In this document: piece by piece, positions 41,889 to 55,404 of the stretch
How the letters are laid out: each line of letters starts with the position of its first letter
How positions within the stretch are numbered: position 1 is the stretch's first letter
DNA from: Chaenocephalus aceratus
Lineage: Eukaryota; Chordata; Actinopteri; Perciformes; Channichthyidae
NCBI GenBank assembly: GCA_023974075.1
Contig: CM043801.1
Location: 28,756,504-28,820,503 of the forward strand
Direction of reading: 5' to 3'
DNA length: 64,000 nt
Position numbers and translations under genes: made by a program
Notes under the pieces: generated by a model
Database searches by the model: none
Told to the model about the DNA's origin: nothing
The model's input: the letters and a program-made list of their open reading frames with translations, nothing else

Positions 41889-43040
41889 GGCTGCGGCCAC
41901 ACGAGGACGAATTCGGTCGTTTGCGTTACTGTTTAGTGTCATATAGACCGGTCGGCCACACGAGGACGACCGAATACGGCACTAAACGACTGAGGAAACG
42001 ATAACGGGTCCCAAGGTGGATAGAAAGGCATACGCAACTCTCTGGGGGGTCAAACGGCTCCGTGTGTACGCCCTATCCGAAAATTTTCAGATCACTGATA
42101 GTGATTGCGCAATAGCCCCGCCTCTCCCCACCTCTTCTGCTCACCTCCGCTTACCCCGCGCCATTGCTGAAGTGTTTCGCCACCAACAACAACAACAACA
42201 ACAATGGCGGATCGCAGAGTTGCTATCGTGCTCCGGACGCTATTGACCATGCTACAGTTGTTTGTGCAACATCTACAGCAATAATGATGAGGCAATAGCC
42301 CCGCCTCTCCCCACCTCTGCTGCTCACCCCCACGTCAAAGTAAACTGCACCCTGAATTCAGATTATTTATCTTTCTCTCGCGAGTGAAGTCTAATCTGAC
42401 AGGACGGAGACACGCAGCTCTGCTCACCTGCAGCTCCTCCCGCTGCAGCAAAACACACACTTCAAGTCAGATCATCACCCTTAGTTATTTTAATTACCTC
42501 TCAAACTACCTAAACTAGTTATAAATATGTTTATTTTTACAGTCGGCCGGGTCACTGATTACTGGATGAGCTGCTGCATGAGACAGACACTGACGCTGTC
42601 CGAAGAGAGGGAGGAAAAAGAGATATTATTTTATTATTATAATATATAGAGTCGTTATTCATTTGTTTTAAAGCTCAATAAATAACAAAGCAGACCTTTG
42701 ACCGGCACTTTTATAATTTTGTCCGGAAGATTTAAACTTTAATACACGTTGACTGGTGAAAAACTCTGCCCGGTTCCCTCGGCCCCCACCGCGGAGAATA
42801 AACAGAAGGGCAACCATGACAACCATGCTTCTTCGCTGCTTTTGTGGAGGAAGTTACAGCGCCACGTACAGGCTCCTGCATATGTACGGCAGCTTCTCCA
42901 GCGGTTGGAGCTAAACGGAGCGGTCTCGTGTGGACAGACACTATCCGGATAACTATTGCGTGTGGACGGAAGCTTGTTTGCGATTGCGTTTGCGTTAATC
43001 CTATGCGTTTAGCCGTTTTTGTCCTCGTGTGGCCGCAGCC
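41889..43040 (+). mobile_element. PIF/Harbinger-like element with TAA duplication
   Basis: Inverted ends GGCTGCGGCCACACGAGGAC and GTCCTCGTGTGGCCGCAGCC are perfect over 20 bp and are flanked by TAA (41886-41888, 43041-43043). A 3-bp TWA duplication fits PIF/Harbinger. The internal motif CACACGAGGACGA recurs near 41955. Only a 26-codon start-like frame is present, so it is non-autonomous. Confidence 0.8.
42204..42284 (+). pseudogene. Short ORF in the Harbinger-like element
   Basis: MADRRVAIVLRTLLTMLQLF and six more residues, ending TAA, after a (CAA)n tract. The hydrophobic Leu-rich start resembles the N-terminus of some fish Harbinger transposases. It is too short to be sure. Confidence 0.3.
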
Positions 43041-45549
43041 TAATTCAAAGAGAAGCTTTGTTGTAGCAGAGGGTTCGAAAACTCTAGGAAACAACAGACT
43101 TTTGGTGTCACATCTCATTCTGTCTCCATGTGTTACAATCTGTGTATCTTCCAAAAACAACAATTCATTGTACACATTAAGGAAACTCAAACTATTTTGT
43201 TACATGATATTAAAGGGAAATCTTACTTTGCTTCCTACTTTTCTAAATGTTGTTCAAGCTTATTTATTGACTTGTATTTGCGCTATGTGGAAGCATGACA
43301 TATCTTTAGGTGACACTGACCTGCTATATGCTGGATACTCTATGCATCTTCTTGTGATAAAATATATTGCTTGAATACAACCTCTATGCATTTGTAAATA
43401 CTTCATAATTGCCTTGTTAGGTAAATATAAGGAGAACCAGAGAGCCTGTTGCACTGTTTGATAGAACTTGACCTACTGTGAATGATTGCTCTGGACTGAA
43501 GTGACTCTGATCCTTTAACTTTTTTGTTTTCATTGTTTGTTTTGTACAGCATTCAGATGTTAATTTTGACAAATATGCATTCCATTGTTGAAAACCATTA
43601 AAATATAAACCAAAAAATGTGGTTATTGACATGTTATTGTAGGATGTCAGCACTTGCAAAATTGGTAAAATTGTTGCTAATTGAAATTACTTTATATAAA
43701 CTACTACGGATTAGCTTGTGAATTTTTAGGATTAACAAAACCCTAATCTGTAAATAATACATAATGGTTTGTTTTTTGATAATGTATTTGTATTATTAAT
43801 CTGAAAGGGAGTAGAAGTTAAGTACACACACCAATAGTAGAAAGTACAAAAGTATAATGTAGTCAGTTGTCTGTACAGTAAATACCTATTTTTTAGAATT
43901 CTGAAATTACAATGTGTTATTATTTCTTTTAGTTCAGAAAAATAGAGCAATTTCTCTCACTTTGCATTAGGATTAGGCCTCTATGCACCTTTCACCAATG
44001 AGTGTAAACCATACAGTGTACATTCTTTGTATTTAGGTAAAATACCCTGCTGTCTGTGTCCAATGTACACAAGAAATAAAATATTTCCCAAAAGGTTAAT
44101 TTGCTGAATATAAAATCAAGGAAATTAATCTCAATTTTTATTTCGTTCTCATGGCAACGTCTTCCCAATTTCTCAATGTTTTCTTAAAAGTGTGAAACAG
44201 CGCTAGGCCTACTAGGATTAATGGATGGTTAATGTAATCTAGTACATGTGGAGAGACGAGAGAGATGGTATCCTATTGCATTTTCAGCAAAGTCTATCGA
44301 AGGAATCACAGGTGAGTTGAGGTTGGAATCCTTTGATTAACAGTAGGCTACACAATTAGAAATGTACCAGCCTGTCCTCCTACAAAAAACGACCATATAG
44401 GTCGATTGTTCAGCAGCAAAATACGACCCAGAGACACGTTTTAAAGTGTAGCCCCTCTAGTGGTCGTGTAAGAAACAACATGCTCCTGTCGATTGCAAAC
44501 GCTCCGGAGGGTCGTTTATTCACAAATAACCCTCTCTGGAAAATCCTAAATTGTGGAATAGTTTGGCCATTAAAATGCTTTTTTATTAGATTTCTAGCGA
44601 GAAGTGTATATTGTACTTTTATAATCCACGTCCAGTGGATGTGTAGGATCTACAGTTTGATAGATATACGAAGATGATTTGAGGTCTCGCCAGGAGAACG
44701 TGTACTGTATATGGGGCAACTTCCATGTAAAGTTAGCGTGGGTGAAAACAGTATTTCCGGTCTCGAAGTTTTCATAATAAAACCGGAAGTATTCCCCACA
44801 CTGTCAAATGATTACGCAGTGATATCTCCATTACTCATCCACTAAAAAACATCAGTTTATCCTTGTTAATTACACAATATTGATTGGTTTAAATTGTGTA
44901 CAATGCTTTTGTGTTTTTAACCTTCGATTCGGAGAAACAAATTGTTTTTTCCGAGTTTAGACACTACAGAGTTTCCGAAGACACTACACTACCCAGAATC
45001 CCCAGCTATCGTTTGGGACTACAACATCCGCCTTGCTTGACAAACCCCGTGATTAGCCCTCAAGCTCTGTGATTGGATATTGGAGTGGCAGTGCGACAAG
45101 GTTACGCTGAGCGTCAAAGCTCTTTGAAATGGAATGGAACCACGCCAGACTATCCAAAACTGGACTTGGACGGGTCCAGCCCGGCCCTCCCCCCCAGAAT
45201 TACACTTGCTGGCTATTGTGTGTTTCGCAACATGTTCTATGGCACGTCTCTACTGGGAAATGTAGTTTTAAAAGACGTTTTCGTATTTCCCACAATTAGA
45301 AGTTGCCAGTATTAAACTGTATACATCCCTGGAGGTTTAGGGGACACGAAACACATTGGTGTTATCAAATTTAAAACATATAATTAATATATGGGTGAAA
45401 ATTGCTTGTGTCCATAATGGGCAGCATTAATACCACATGACAGCTGGTCTTATGTCTGTGACCCCTCCTGTTGTTAATTGATAAGCCTGAAACATGCACT
45501 TGTCAAGGTTCAGATGCACATTTAGCAAATATGGCAGTAGCCATCGATC

Positions 45550-45615
45550 ATCTTAAGATAAGATACTTTATTGATCCCAAGTTGGGAAATGTTTTTGTTA
45601 CAGCAGCATGTACTA
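45550..45615 (-). repeat. LINE 3' tail
   Basis: Read in reverse: TTTCCCAACTTGGGATCAAT followed by AAAGTATCTTATCTTA, a tail I recognise from fish non-LTR retrotransposons. It lies within the long-TIR element. Confidence 0.6.
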
Positions 45616-45735
45616 CTTTGTTCTACTCCACTACAATTCAGAGGTTAACCTGGTATTTTTACTCTACTACATTTATTTTTGTTACTTTGCAGATTCTGAT
45701 TAATGATGTGAAATATAAACAACCCTTAAATCAGA
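45616..45735 (-). repeat. Fish interspersed repeat (TACTTTACTTGAGTA family), second half
   Basis: CTCTACTACATTTATTTTTG and TTACTTTGCAGATTCTGATT are parts of a very common teleost repeat whose first half is at 49285-49400. Confidence 0.5.
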
Positions 45736-46689
45736 CTTTAGTTACACCTGAGTAAAATTCAGCCTTATCAGTTTGTCTGTTTTGCACATCCTCCTGTTAA
45801 TATCTTTGGACGTCCTGCACTAAACTGTTTTATTGTAGAGATCACTACAGTATCTTCTAGATATTTTCCATTCTATATTTCTATCATTGACCCCTATTTT
45901 GTATGCTACTCTTAATATTTAAATGTTTTCATCAATAACTAAATAAATATAACTTATTCAACAACTACATTCAATAACGGGCTTTAACCACTAGGAGGTG
46001 CGGTTTAGACCAGTGGTCTAGTTAATAAAACATAATAATATCGTACATAATATGACTATTCACTTTATTGTGAGTTTAAAACAGAACGGTAAAGGAAAAT
46101 ACAGTTTCAGTCTCTCGATGTGAAGCTTATGCATTGTACCATGAACCTGTATAGACCTGTAACAGTCAACTGCATGAGGAGTTGGAAAGGTAGTTCAGAA
46201 AATCAGTAATATCTTTAAAAACTACAAAAAAGTCCCTTTCTATCAGCTGTGCACCGTTATGGTGTAAATACAGACTATCTACTAATTGGATCAAATATAA
46301 AAGTCAGCCGAATTAGTGTTGATACTGCAAGGAGACGTATTGTGTGAAAAAAAATGGAAGATGTTGTTTAATTGTTGATATATTTATGGTCCACGTCACG
46401 TATTCAGTTTTGGCGGCATCTCTTCCAGTTTGTCAAAAGGTCTTCTGATCAGGGCTCTATAAATACATATCTAGGGCAGATATGTAATATTTAATGCAGC
46501 CGAACCGTGTATTACAATGCCGTTATGTGATGACTTTTAAAGAGAAAAGCAAGAACACTCGGAATAAAGTATTATTATTATTTTTTTTAATGTTTTCCGA
46601 TTTCATATCACATAAACACCATATCCCGACGTGCATTGCGACGTGATTTTAGCCTATCAAAACCTCTGAAAAAATAAATGTGTCTCTCA

Positions 46690-47704
46690 TGCGGCTTTCA
46701 CACCAGCGCTTTTCAGTTTCTAGCTCCGAGCGGGAGCTTTTCTGGTTCAGCTCCGGTTTCCCTTTTCAGCTCCCGCTCTGTACACACCGCCCACTGGCGC
46801 CCCAGAGCTGCCCTTGCTGCGTCATGACGTCACCGTTTACATCGCTGATTTGCCCCCCAACGGCAGCCATTACGGCAGCTCACAACAACAACTGCGTCGG
46901 GTCGATGATCGTGTTGCTTTTAATCACACGAAGCCAGAATAAATTGAATAACGACTTCTCCAACCTTATACTTTTCTCCAGAGTGCCGTGGTTCATTGTT
47001 TATTAATGTGTTTCTGCAGCATTTACCGACCGCTGCAGTGCTGGCTGCTCTTCCACGGGAGTTTATTCTCCCGTTAGCTCCCGGTTAGCTCACACTGCAG
47101 CGGCCGCTCTAAAGTATTCACTGCCCGACTCACACAAGCAGCTGATGCATATCCCCAGTTCCCCTTAGCCTAAGTGAATGTGTGTCAGTCTGAATTGACA
47201 CTGTTTGGTATCACAACGCTGTTATGAAAGTTTCTCTGGTATCAAACGGGTGATGTTACCATAGCAACCGAAGCTAAACTGACTACTTGCATCCGATAGC
47301 TGCAATAATACAAAACAACACGTCTGCCTCTCTCCACAATGATCGATAACAGTGAACGGATGGTCAAAGTAAGGCACAAATAAACAGAATCACACGAAGC
47401 CTGGTTAGTGTTGCCTGACTTTATAAAGTGTGTTTATAGGCACTACTGCTTGTAGGCAGGCATAACAGTCGACCCATGGGAGGTGGGTTTAGTTTCCTGC
47501 ACGCCTCGACGTAAGAGAGACGTAAGCGACGTCACCTCTTAGCTCCAAAGCTCTTGCCTCTGGACCGACAATTTTTTGGAGCTGGAAATGAAGCGGATTC
47601 CGGAGCTAAGAGCCGGCGCAGCTCCGGTGTGAACTGGAAAACCCGGCGCTTTTCAGGCTCTAGCTCTGAGCCGGAGCTGAAAAGGCGCTGGTGTGAAAGG
47701 GGCA
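46690..47704. mobile_element. Non-autonomous DNA element with CTTTCACACCAGCGC ends
   Basis: Inverted ends CTTTCACACCAGCGCTTTTC and GGCGCTGGTGTGAAAG bound about 1 kb nested in the long-TIR element. AGCTCCGG motifs recur near both ends. Target duplication not clear, so superfamily is unassigned. Confidence 0.55.
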
Positions 47705-48408
47705 TCAGAATCGAAAGAGAAAAACCTATGGGAAAAACACAAAAGCATTGTACACAATTTGAACCAATTAATGTCGTATAATTAACTAGGATACACTGAT
47801 GTTTTTTTAGTGGATGAGTAGTGCAGATATCACTGTTAAATCATTTGATCATTGGTTTTATTATGAAAACGGCGAGACCAGAAATACTGTTTTCAACCCG
47901 TAACTTTACATGGAAGCTTGCCACATATACACGTTCTCCTGACGAAATCTCAAATCATCTTCGTAATATCTATCAAACTATAGATCCTACATATCGACTG
48001 GACGTGGATTCTAAAAGTACAATATATACTTCTCGCTAGAAATCTAATCATAAAGCGTTTTAATGGCCAAACTATCCTACAATTTAGGATTTTACAGAGA
48101 GGGTTATTTGTGAATATACAACCCTCTGTAACGTTTGCATTCAACGGGAGCACTCGAGGCCGACAATTTTCAAACGTAATTATAGGTCGTATTAAGAGCT
48201 TGAACAAACGACATATTTGGTCGTAATAAGGGCTTAAACAATCGACCCATTTGGTCGTATGAGTTGGAGGACTTGTTGAAATGTACATGTAAATGCAATA
48301 AACTGGCGTAAATGATCTCTAGGAAGTCAGTCATACTTAGGCCTCGCACATTATAAAGTTAACAACTAAAGCAAACAGATATTGTTCTAAACTGTATTAA
48401 AGTAATTA

Positions 48409-48410
<2 letters not shown>

Positions 48411-48490
<80 letters not shown>
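48411..48490 (+). repeat. (CA)n microsatellite
   Basis: Pure CA, about 80 bp, with a shorter CA run near 48540. Confidence 0.97.
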
Positions 48491-48492
<2 letters not shown>

Positions 48493-49284
48493 TCCCAGAT
48501 ACCCTGACACATATACACTCCCTGACCAAGATATCAACACACACACACATACACTTCCTCTTTACCAAACGCACACACATGTCCTTTTCAAGGTTCTTTT
48601 TGGGGCCAATGTTTGATACTAATATATCTGTGTACAATGTTTGATTGTTTGAGAAAGAATAGTTTGTGGGAAACCTTCCCTGAGAAATTAATAATTTGTG
48701 TGAAACCTTCCCTGGGAAATTAAAGGAGTAGAATCCAGTGGAAGATAAGAAGTGACTCTCCGCCCCAAAAAGGTCCATATATAGGCTACTGTTGTTTATT
48801 CATGCACGGTGCCCCCTGTTGCTGACTGGCCGGTCCCGATACCTGTATCGCACGGCAGTGGAGCGGGGAGCCCGGAGTGCTCTGTTACAGGGCACTCCGC
48901 TAAACGAAATACCCTGGAGTTAACGTAACATTTGGCGATAGCTAGTTTGTTTTCCAGTGTTGCTAGGGTTAAGCTAGCAACACTGCTAGCTAACTCACTC
49001 GTTTACGTGTTTTGCCAGCTAGCAGCGATGAAAAAATAAGATGGGAGATTTCTGTCCGCAACTGATATTACCACCACAAATACAAAATATATGACGGTCA
49101 TACTTCATCTACATGACGGAAAGGACACTACTTCTTCAAATAACGTGAGTTATACTACTTCTGTCTGTTTGTCAGTCTGCCTGTCACTGTTATCTGAATG
49201 CCTCTTTTTTTCGTTCTCACGTCTCCCAGTGTCTGTATTCAAATCCCTATAGGCCTACCTGTATTTTTGTTAATGTTATCTGGT

Positions 49285-49400
49285 TTACACAGAGGTGGTA
49301 AGTACATGTACACAAGTACTCTACTATATTTTGCAGTACTTTACTTGAGTATTTCCATTTAATGCTACTTTATATTTCTACTCCACTAGTGGACTAACTC
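49285..49400 (+). repeat. Fish interspersed repeat (TACTTTACTTGAGTA family)
   Basis: GAGGTGGTAAGTACATGTAC, TACTTTACTTGAGTATTTCC and TTTCTACTCCACTAG are characteristic of a widespread teleost repeat. Confidence 0.55.
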
Positions 49401-49570
49401 ATTAAGTCACAAAAGACTGAAATTATTTAAATATTGTACACAAACTCCATCAGAACTTTGTGTACAACAGTAAGATGCTACTTGATGCAACAATATTATC
49501 TAGAAATGTCACGTAAATATAATTAATATATATTATATTATACATAATGATTACTTTTACTTATTTAACT

Positions 49571-50150
49571 TTAAAGGTCCCATGTCATGGCCATTTCTAC
49601 TGATCATAATTCCATTGGTGTGGTATATTAACATAGATCTATACTGTGCAATTTTCCAAACTCACATTGGTTTCTCATACAGCATCTCTGTAGGGCAGGG
49701 GTTTCAAACTCAAATACACAGTGGGCCAAAATAAAAAAATGGGTACTTGTCGAGGGCCGGACTGGTTCAATGTTTATTGCAAAACTTATTGAAATGAACT
49801 TATTGCACATATTAAACCTGGAACTAACAAAGCTTAAACTATTGCCTTGCCTATAAAACAACATTAAATATTAAATGATCAGTTGCATTCATTTCTTATG
49901 GCTCTATCCGCAGCTTTTCCGGAGTCATTTCTTATGATTACATTTTCCCACAGGCCAACAACAGCTTCAAAAAAACAAACATCAAATGGATGATGACGTT
50001 TCACCAACGAGGCGTTTTGGGGAGGTATTTTCTGTGTTAGAGTTTTACTCGCTACAGGGTGTACTTTGAGGGTTTTGACTCTGCAGACCGTTTACATGCA
50101 TAAAAACCATCATAACACACAAGGGGACGGGTAACCATGACATGGTTTAA
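49571..50150 (-). mobile_element. TTAA-flanked MITE, copy 2 (carries a nested hAT fragment)
   Basis: Starts TTAAAGGTCCCATGTCATGG and ends ACCATGACATGGTTTAA. Inside, 49696 onward (CAGGGGTTTCAAACTC) is a hAT-type end followed by unrelated sequence, so this copy was interrupted. Confidence 0.65.
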
Positions 50151-50357
50151 GTTCATTTTGCTGAAAAAAACAGCATAGACCAGCTTAAGATGGTTGCTGG
50201 TTTTAGCTGGTCTTAGGCTGGTTTAGTTGGTTTACCAGGCTGGACAAGCTGGCCAGGCTGGTCTTGCTTGGTCTTGCTAGTGCTGGAGTACTTCGTGACC
50301 AAAGAGTGTGAACGTTGTGATCAGCTGTTTTTGCGCAGTTCTCCAGTGTGTGTGTCC

Positions 50358-50435
50358 AATCCAAATCCAATCCACTTTATTTATATAGCACATCATCAGA
50401 AACAGAGGGTGTGAAGTGCTTCACAGCCACATAAC
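50358..50435 (-). repeat. Fish SINE/LINE tail-like repeat
   Basis: AATCCACTTTATTTATATAG followed by GTGAAGTGCTTCACAGCC is a frequent teleost retroposon tail. Ends undefined. Confidence 0.45.
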
Positions 50436-51144
50436 ATTATTCTATAATTGTAGAAGGGGGGGGGAGTCTCCCTCCGCAGCCGGTTGGCGTAGTTTTGGCA
50501 CAATTCCGTTGTACAAATCGACGTTAACAGCAGCTCCGTCTGTGCACACGGAGACCGACTCTGTCGCCCGGTGAACCGCCTTCTGGAAAAGCTTCACAAG
50601 TATGTCGGCACGCAAATGCGCTTTGTGACACAAGTGACGGTACGCATTTCAGATTTTTTACGCGTACCTGCGTACTAGTTATGTGCACCCCTGGGTATTA
50701 AACATGGTTTTGACTGGCGCGAACGGCCCGTCCGCACGGTGGTGTGCGTTGAAGCTTCAACGCTTCTGCCCATTCACTTTGAATGGGGTGACGTCACGCT
50801 TTGCCGAACTGCATTGTGGTTCCAATGCTCACACTTCGTGAGCGTTGAAGCTTGCCGGTGGGTGTGTCTGAAACTCGACCAACAACCAATCACATGAATC
50901 TCCCGCCTCGGACACACAAGCACGCGGTTTGATTGGCTAGAGCTTGTACTGGCATATGATTTGATTGGCTGACGGTACGTCCACACAGCGGCTTTGGAAA
51001 AAGCTTGCCGGCGGGTGTGTCTGAAGCTCGACTAACAACCAATCACATAAATCTCCCGCCCCTGACACACAAGCAGCGGTTTGATTGGCTAGAGCTTGTA
51101 CTGGCATATGATTTGATTGGCTGACGCTTCCACCGAAAGCTTCA

Positions 51145-51743
51145 CGGCCCGTCCACACAGCGGCGTGCGTTGAAGCTTCCAACGCTTCTGCCCATTCACT
51201 TTGAATGGGGTGACGTCACTTTTAGCCGAACTGCATTTTGGGAAGCGACGTGGAGCGTTGCTGGCGTTGCTCTCTTCAAAAGTTGAGCAATGTTCAACTT
51301 TTGGCGCATCGGCAGACACGTCAGCCAATGAAATCCCGTTTATGCAAATCTGCCAGTACAAGCGCTAGTCAATCAAACCGTGTGTATGCTGGGAGAGACT
51401 ATGCAGGTCATTTCCTCATATTCCAAAAAATGGAGGGTAAATTCATTAAAGCGGTAGTGAATCACCCGGTGCTGTATGATCAGTCTCTGTTCATCTACCG
51501 GGATACAAACCGGAGGAGCCAGGCATGGAGGGAGGTGGCAGAGACAGTGGGTGAAACTGGTAGGTTTTCGCCTGTTTGGGGATTTTATATCCAGTTTACT
51601 TCGTTTTAACATTGCTATTGCTTTGTATGTCGGGGGCGGGAGATTCATGTGATTGGTTGTTGGTCGCGTTGCTCGCAAAAATCCCCAAGCTTCAGATACG
51701 CCCACCTCCAAGCGTCAACGCACGCCGCTGTGTGGACGGGCCA
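51145..51743 (+). mobile_element. Inner Harbinger-like copy with TCA duplication
   Basis: Inverted ends CGGCCCGTCCACACAGCGGC and the matching reverse end. Flanks are TCA (51142-51144, 51744-51746). It carries the MADF-domain exon. Confidence 0.7.
51430..51559 (+). pseudogene. MADF (Myb/SANT-like) domain exon of a Harbinger element
   Basis: MEGKFIKAVVNHPVLYDQSL, then FIYRDTNRRSQAWREVAETV and GETG, ending at a donor-like GGTAGGT. HPxLYD...YRD...AWREVAE is the MADF DNA-binding fold that PIF/Harbinger elements encode as a second protein to assist the transposase. The remaining exons and the transposase are absent. Confidence 0.75.
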
Positions 51744-53011
51744 TCAGAAGATTCAAAAGTTGAACATTGCTCAACTTTTGAAGCCTGAGATGCCTGGAAA
51801 TCTCCACTTTGCTTCCCACAATGCAGTTCGGCGAAAAGTGAGGCAAAGTGACGTCACCCCATTCAAAGTGAATGGGCAGAAGCGATGTAAGATTTTTTTA
51901 ACGCTGCTGTGTGGACGTACCGTGACGCTTCTGTCGAAGCTTCAAAAGTTGAACATTGCTCAACTTTTGAAGCGAGCAACGCGAGCGAAGCGACGGAACC
52001 ACAATGCAGTTCAGCAAAGCGGGACATTACCCCATTCAAAGTGAATGGGCAGAAGCGTTGAAGCTTCAACGCACGCCTCCGTGTGGATGGGCCGGTCGGG
52101 GAGTAAAGATCAGTTCAGCGTTTCTGTGACTCCGCCCAGCAGCTGCTCTTCTGAGAGGTACCACTCTGACAGCTCTCTCTACTGGGAAACGCACTAAAAG
52201 TCCTTCTGGAGGTAAGCAACACTACACAATTTCACCCAGTCTGAGAGTAAAAGCTTTCTCGAAGGTTCGTTTTGCTTTCTTACAAAGTTACGTTAATGTT
52301 AACTTATATATATATATAGACATTTTTATTCATTGGGATAAACCCCTTGAGGTGCACCATCTTGTTTTCAAGGGGGTTCCGACAATAGCAACAACTTACA
52401 GACATATACATATAAATATAGATAAACAAAAAGACAAAATGCAAAACATGACACACAATACAAACCACATAAAATAGTTAAGTAAAATTCAAGCAATGCA
52501 CACAATCATTACAATTTAAGACAGTCGAGCAAATCAGTTTAATCAATATCAGTTTCATTAATAACAAGTACAGACCAGTTGAAAGTGAGATAACAATGCA
52601 TGTTTAAACATACCCAATGATGCAACTTAACCTTAAGTTTGCTAGGAGGCTATTGTTACTCTCCTTAACAAGTGTCTTAGTTAGCAACAGTTAGCAGCTA
52701 ACGTTTTCTGCAGTTTGTGTTTCCCCTGAAAAACGTGATGTAGTTATTTAACCCTCCGGTATCATTTGATTGGACTACGCAAATTAGTCATTCGAGACAA
52801 AAATGTCCACAGCAAAAGACTTTGATCAAAACATTATATTAAAAGGTTTTTTTCACAACTTTTTTGGGTTCAATCTTTAAAGCAACTTCCGCCCTAATAG
52901 AAAATACCAAAAATGTAATCATTTTCAGGATTTTAACCCTTTAAATGCCATTTTGAATACATGAAACCGCTGTTTTTTTTCATGATGAAAACAGAGAAAA
53001 TGAGTTATTTT

Positions 53012-53731
53012 TAGAGCCGGGACTCGATTAAAAAAATTAATCGAATTAATTAGAGGCTTTGTAATTAATTAATCGAAATTAATCGCATTTTTAATCAAAT
53101 ATACATATTTGACCTGAGAACAGTGAGAAGCAATTTTCACATGGATTTTACTCCAAGTGGTCTACAGTCGAGTGCAATCCAGTGAGCCAGGGAGTTGGTT
53201 ATTTTCTCAGACGTGGACTTACTTATCCTGGCCCTGAAACCAGTCATCTGGTTGAGTGTGGGTTGGGTCAGGGTGTGGTTTCTTGCACTCGGAGTCGGGC
53301 TAACGTCCACGCTAGCGGCTACATGCTTTGCATTTAGGTGATACTTTAGGCTTGATGTGCTGCGGTGATATGCAAATTCCTTTTTGCATAATTTGCACAC
53401 AACCGTGCTCTTATCGACGCTTCCATCCGTCCGTTTTTTAAAACAAAATTTCCCATCCACGGGGCCGACCAAAGCGGTCTCATCAGCTTGTTCGTTCATG
53501 TTTGAATATTGTTCACCGTGGTTTGTTGTTGTTTGAAGTCCCATGCTGAAGTCATGAACGTTAGTTGGTGCTCCAGTATAATCGGTACGCCTGAAACTCA
53601 TCCAGTGAGAAACGTTCCGCTGTGCAAAAATAAGTGCGATTAAAGTGCGATTAAAATGCGTTAATTTTTTTAACGCGTTAATTTTTGTGTAATTAATTAA
53701 TCTTAATTAACGCGTTAAAGTCCCGGCCCTA
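53012..53731 (-). mobile_element. hAT element with BED zinc finger, perfect 8-bp duplication
   Basis: Ends TAGAGCCGGGACT and AGTCCCGGCCCTA. Perfect duplication gttatttt at 53004-53011 and 53732-53739. AATTAATCG-rich repeats lie inside each end. Confidence 0.9.
53137..53601 (-). pseudogene. hAT transposase N-terminal fragment, BED finger
   Basis: A 154-codon frame. VVCKLCKKEFAYHRSTSSLK followed by YHLNAKH is a BED-type zinc finger (CX2C...HX4H). The next segment (RISKSTSEKITNSLAHWIAL, DCRPLGV) matches the start of ZBED-like hAT transposases. The catalytic and dimerisation parts are deleted. Confidence 0.85.
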
Positions 53732-54533
53732 GTTATTTTCCAAAAAATACATATCTGGGGACTGGCTCTTTATTTTTTATAACAGTCTTGGATATGTCAA
53801 AGATTAGCAACAAAATGGATTTGTTTGCATTATTAGTTTTTGCACAAAATCAGATTGAACAAAAAGTTACAAATTAGTCATTCGGGACAAAAATGTCCAC
53901 TTCCAAAAACTGCTCTAAAATGACAACAGATTAATATTTTTCCAGGGTTAAATCTTTCAATCAACTTCAGTCCTGATCAAAAATACCAAATGTTAAATTA
54001 TGTTCAGGATTTTAACCCTTGAACTGCCAGTTTGAAAACACGAATTTGCGTTTTCTATGAAAAACATGCACAAAAAGGCAGTTATTTTCCATATAATGAA
54101 TGTTGGGGGGGTCGGCTTTTTTTTTTTAACACAGTCTTGGATATGTCAAAGATTAGCAACAACAATGATTTTGGTGGATAATTACTTTTTGCACAGAATC
54201 AGATTAAACAAAAAAGTCACACATTAGCCACTCGCGGACAAAAATGTCCCATCCACTCCCATTATAACCACATCTTTTGATCTCTCCGCCATACCGGTAT
54301 AAAATCATGCATTTTGTAATGTCAGGGTTTTATATTGGAGGAAAATAGTTCAATTTGTCCTTTTTACTGTAAAAACCAGATGGGACATTTTACCATTGAA
54401 TTACATGCTTGTCATTTCTTGGTTTCGTTGCCTGTTGTATAATGGGGCCCTGCCAGCCATTGGAATACATGTATGCAACTAATATGATGTAGGTGTGTTG
54501 GTATGGATGTGGAAGAGTGGTATCAGCTGAGAA

Positions 54534-54850
<317 letters not shown>

Positions 54851-55404
54851 TGGATGTACCATGGATTCATGGAGTGAACGCATGGATGTATAATAAGAAC
54901 TGGATACAGCGTGGGAGGCGGGGCCTCATTCATTCCTATGAGAGTTGCTCATTTGCGCATGATGATAAAATGGCCCAACTTTTGAGAGAGTGAAACGTCA
55001 CAGATTACCCAGCATGCCTGAGAAGTACCCGTATGTGCGCTCATAGCGCATGCGCAACTTTAACCAAAATGCTCGTTCACATCAAGCATGTCAATTTGCG
55101 TACACGTAACAGCACCGCACGTTCATGACAGCATGGTAATGGTTTGTTATTATGATGGATTTGATATTAATGAGGCGGCAGTTAGCAGCTAGCGGCTAGC
55201 TAGTCATTATGCTAATGTACATCAATCGTTATGTACTTATATTACGCTGTAACAGGATCTAGTGATATCCAAGCAACAGAGCTTCATTCAGCAACTTTAT
55301 TTAATACAACATTTACGGTACAAGATTTAATCATACAGCCCATGTAGTATGATAATGAATTACAGCAAACATGTGCAATATATCCATTATTACAGCTCCG
55401 TGGG

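Larger units (their letters stand above)
44368..48277. mobile_element. Long-TIR element, Mutator-like candidate, with 9-bp duplication
   Basis: Arms of about 480 bp at 44368-44860 and 47790-48277 are inverted copies, starting with GTCCTCC near the tips. The element is flanked by a perfect 9-bp repeat gaaatgtac (44359-44367, 48278-48286). Long inverted repeats plus a 9-bp duplication are the hallmark of Mutator-like elements. No transposase is seen inside. The interior (44870-47780) is filled by other repeats. Confidence 0.65.
50723..52094. mobile_element. Nested PIF/Harbinger-like copies (ACGGCCCGTCCACAC ends)
   Basis: Several copies of ACGGCCCGTCCACACAGCGG-type ends occur at 50723, 51145 and in reverse at 51721-51743 and 52068-52094. 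They share CATTCACTTTGAATGGGGTG and repeated AGTTGAACATTGCTCAACTT blocks. Order suggests insertion of related copies into one another. Confidence 0.65.

Noticed and set aside
42844..43374. 176-codon frame as a gene
   Set aside because: Begins inside the Harbinger-like element and runs through its terminal repeat into AT-rich flank. No domain.
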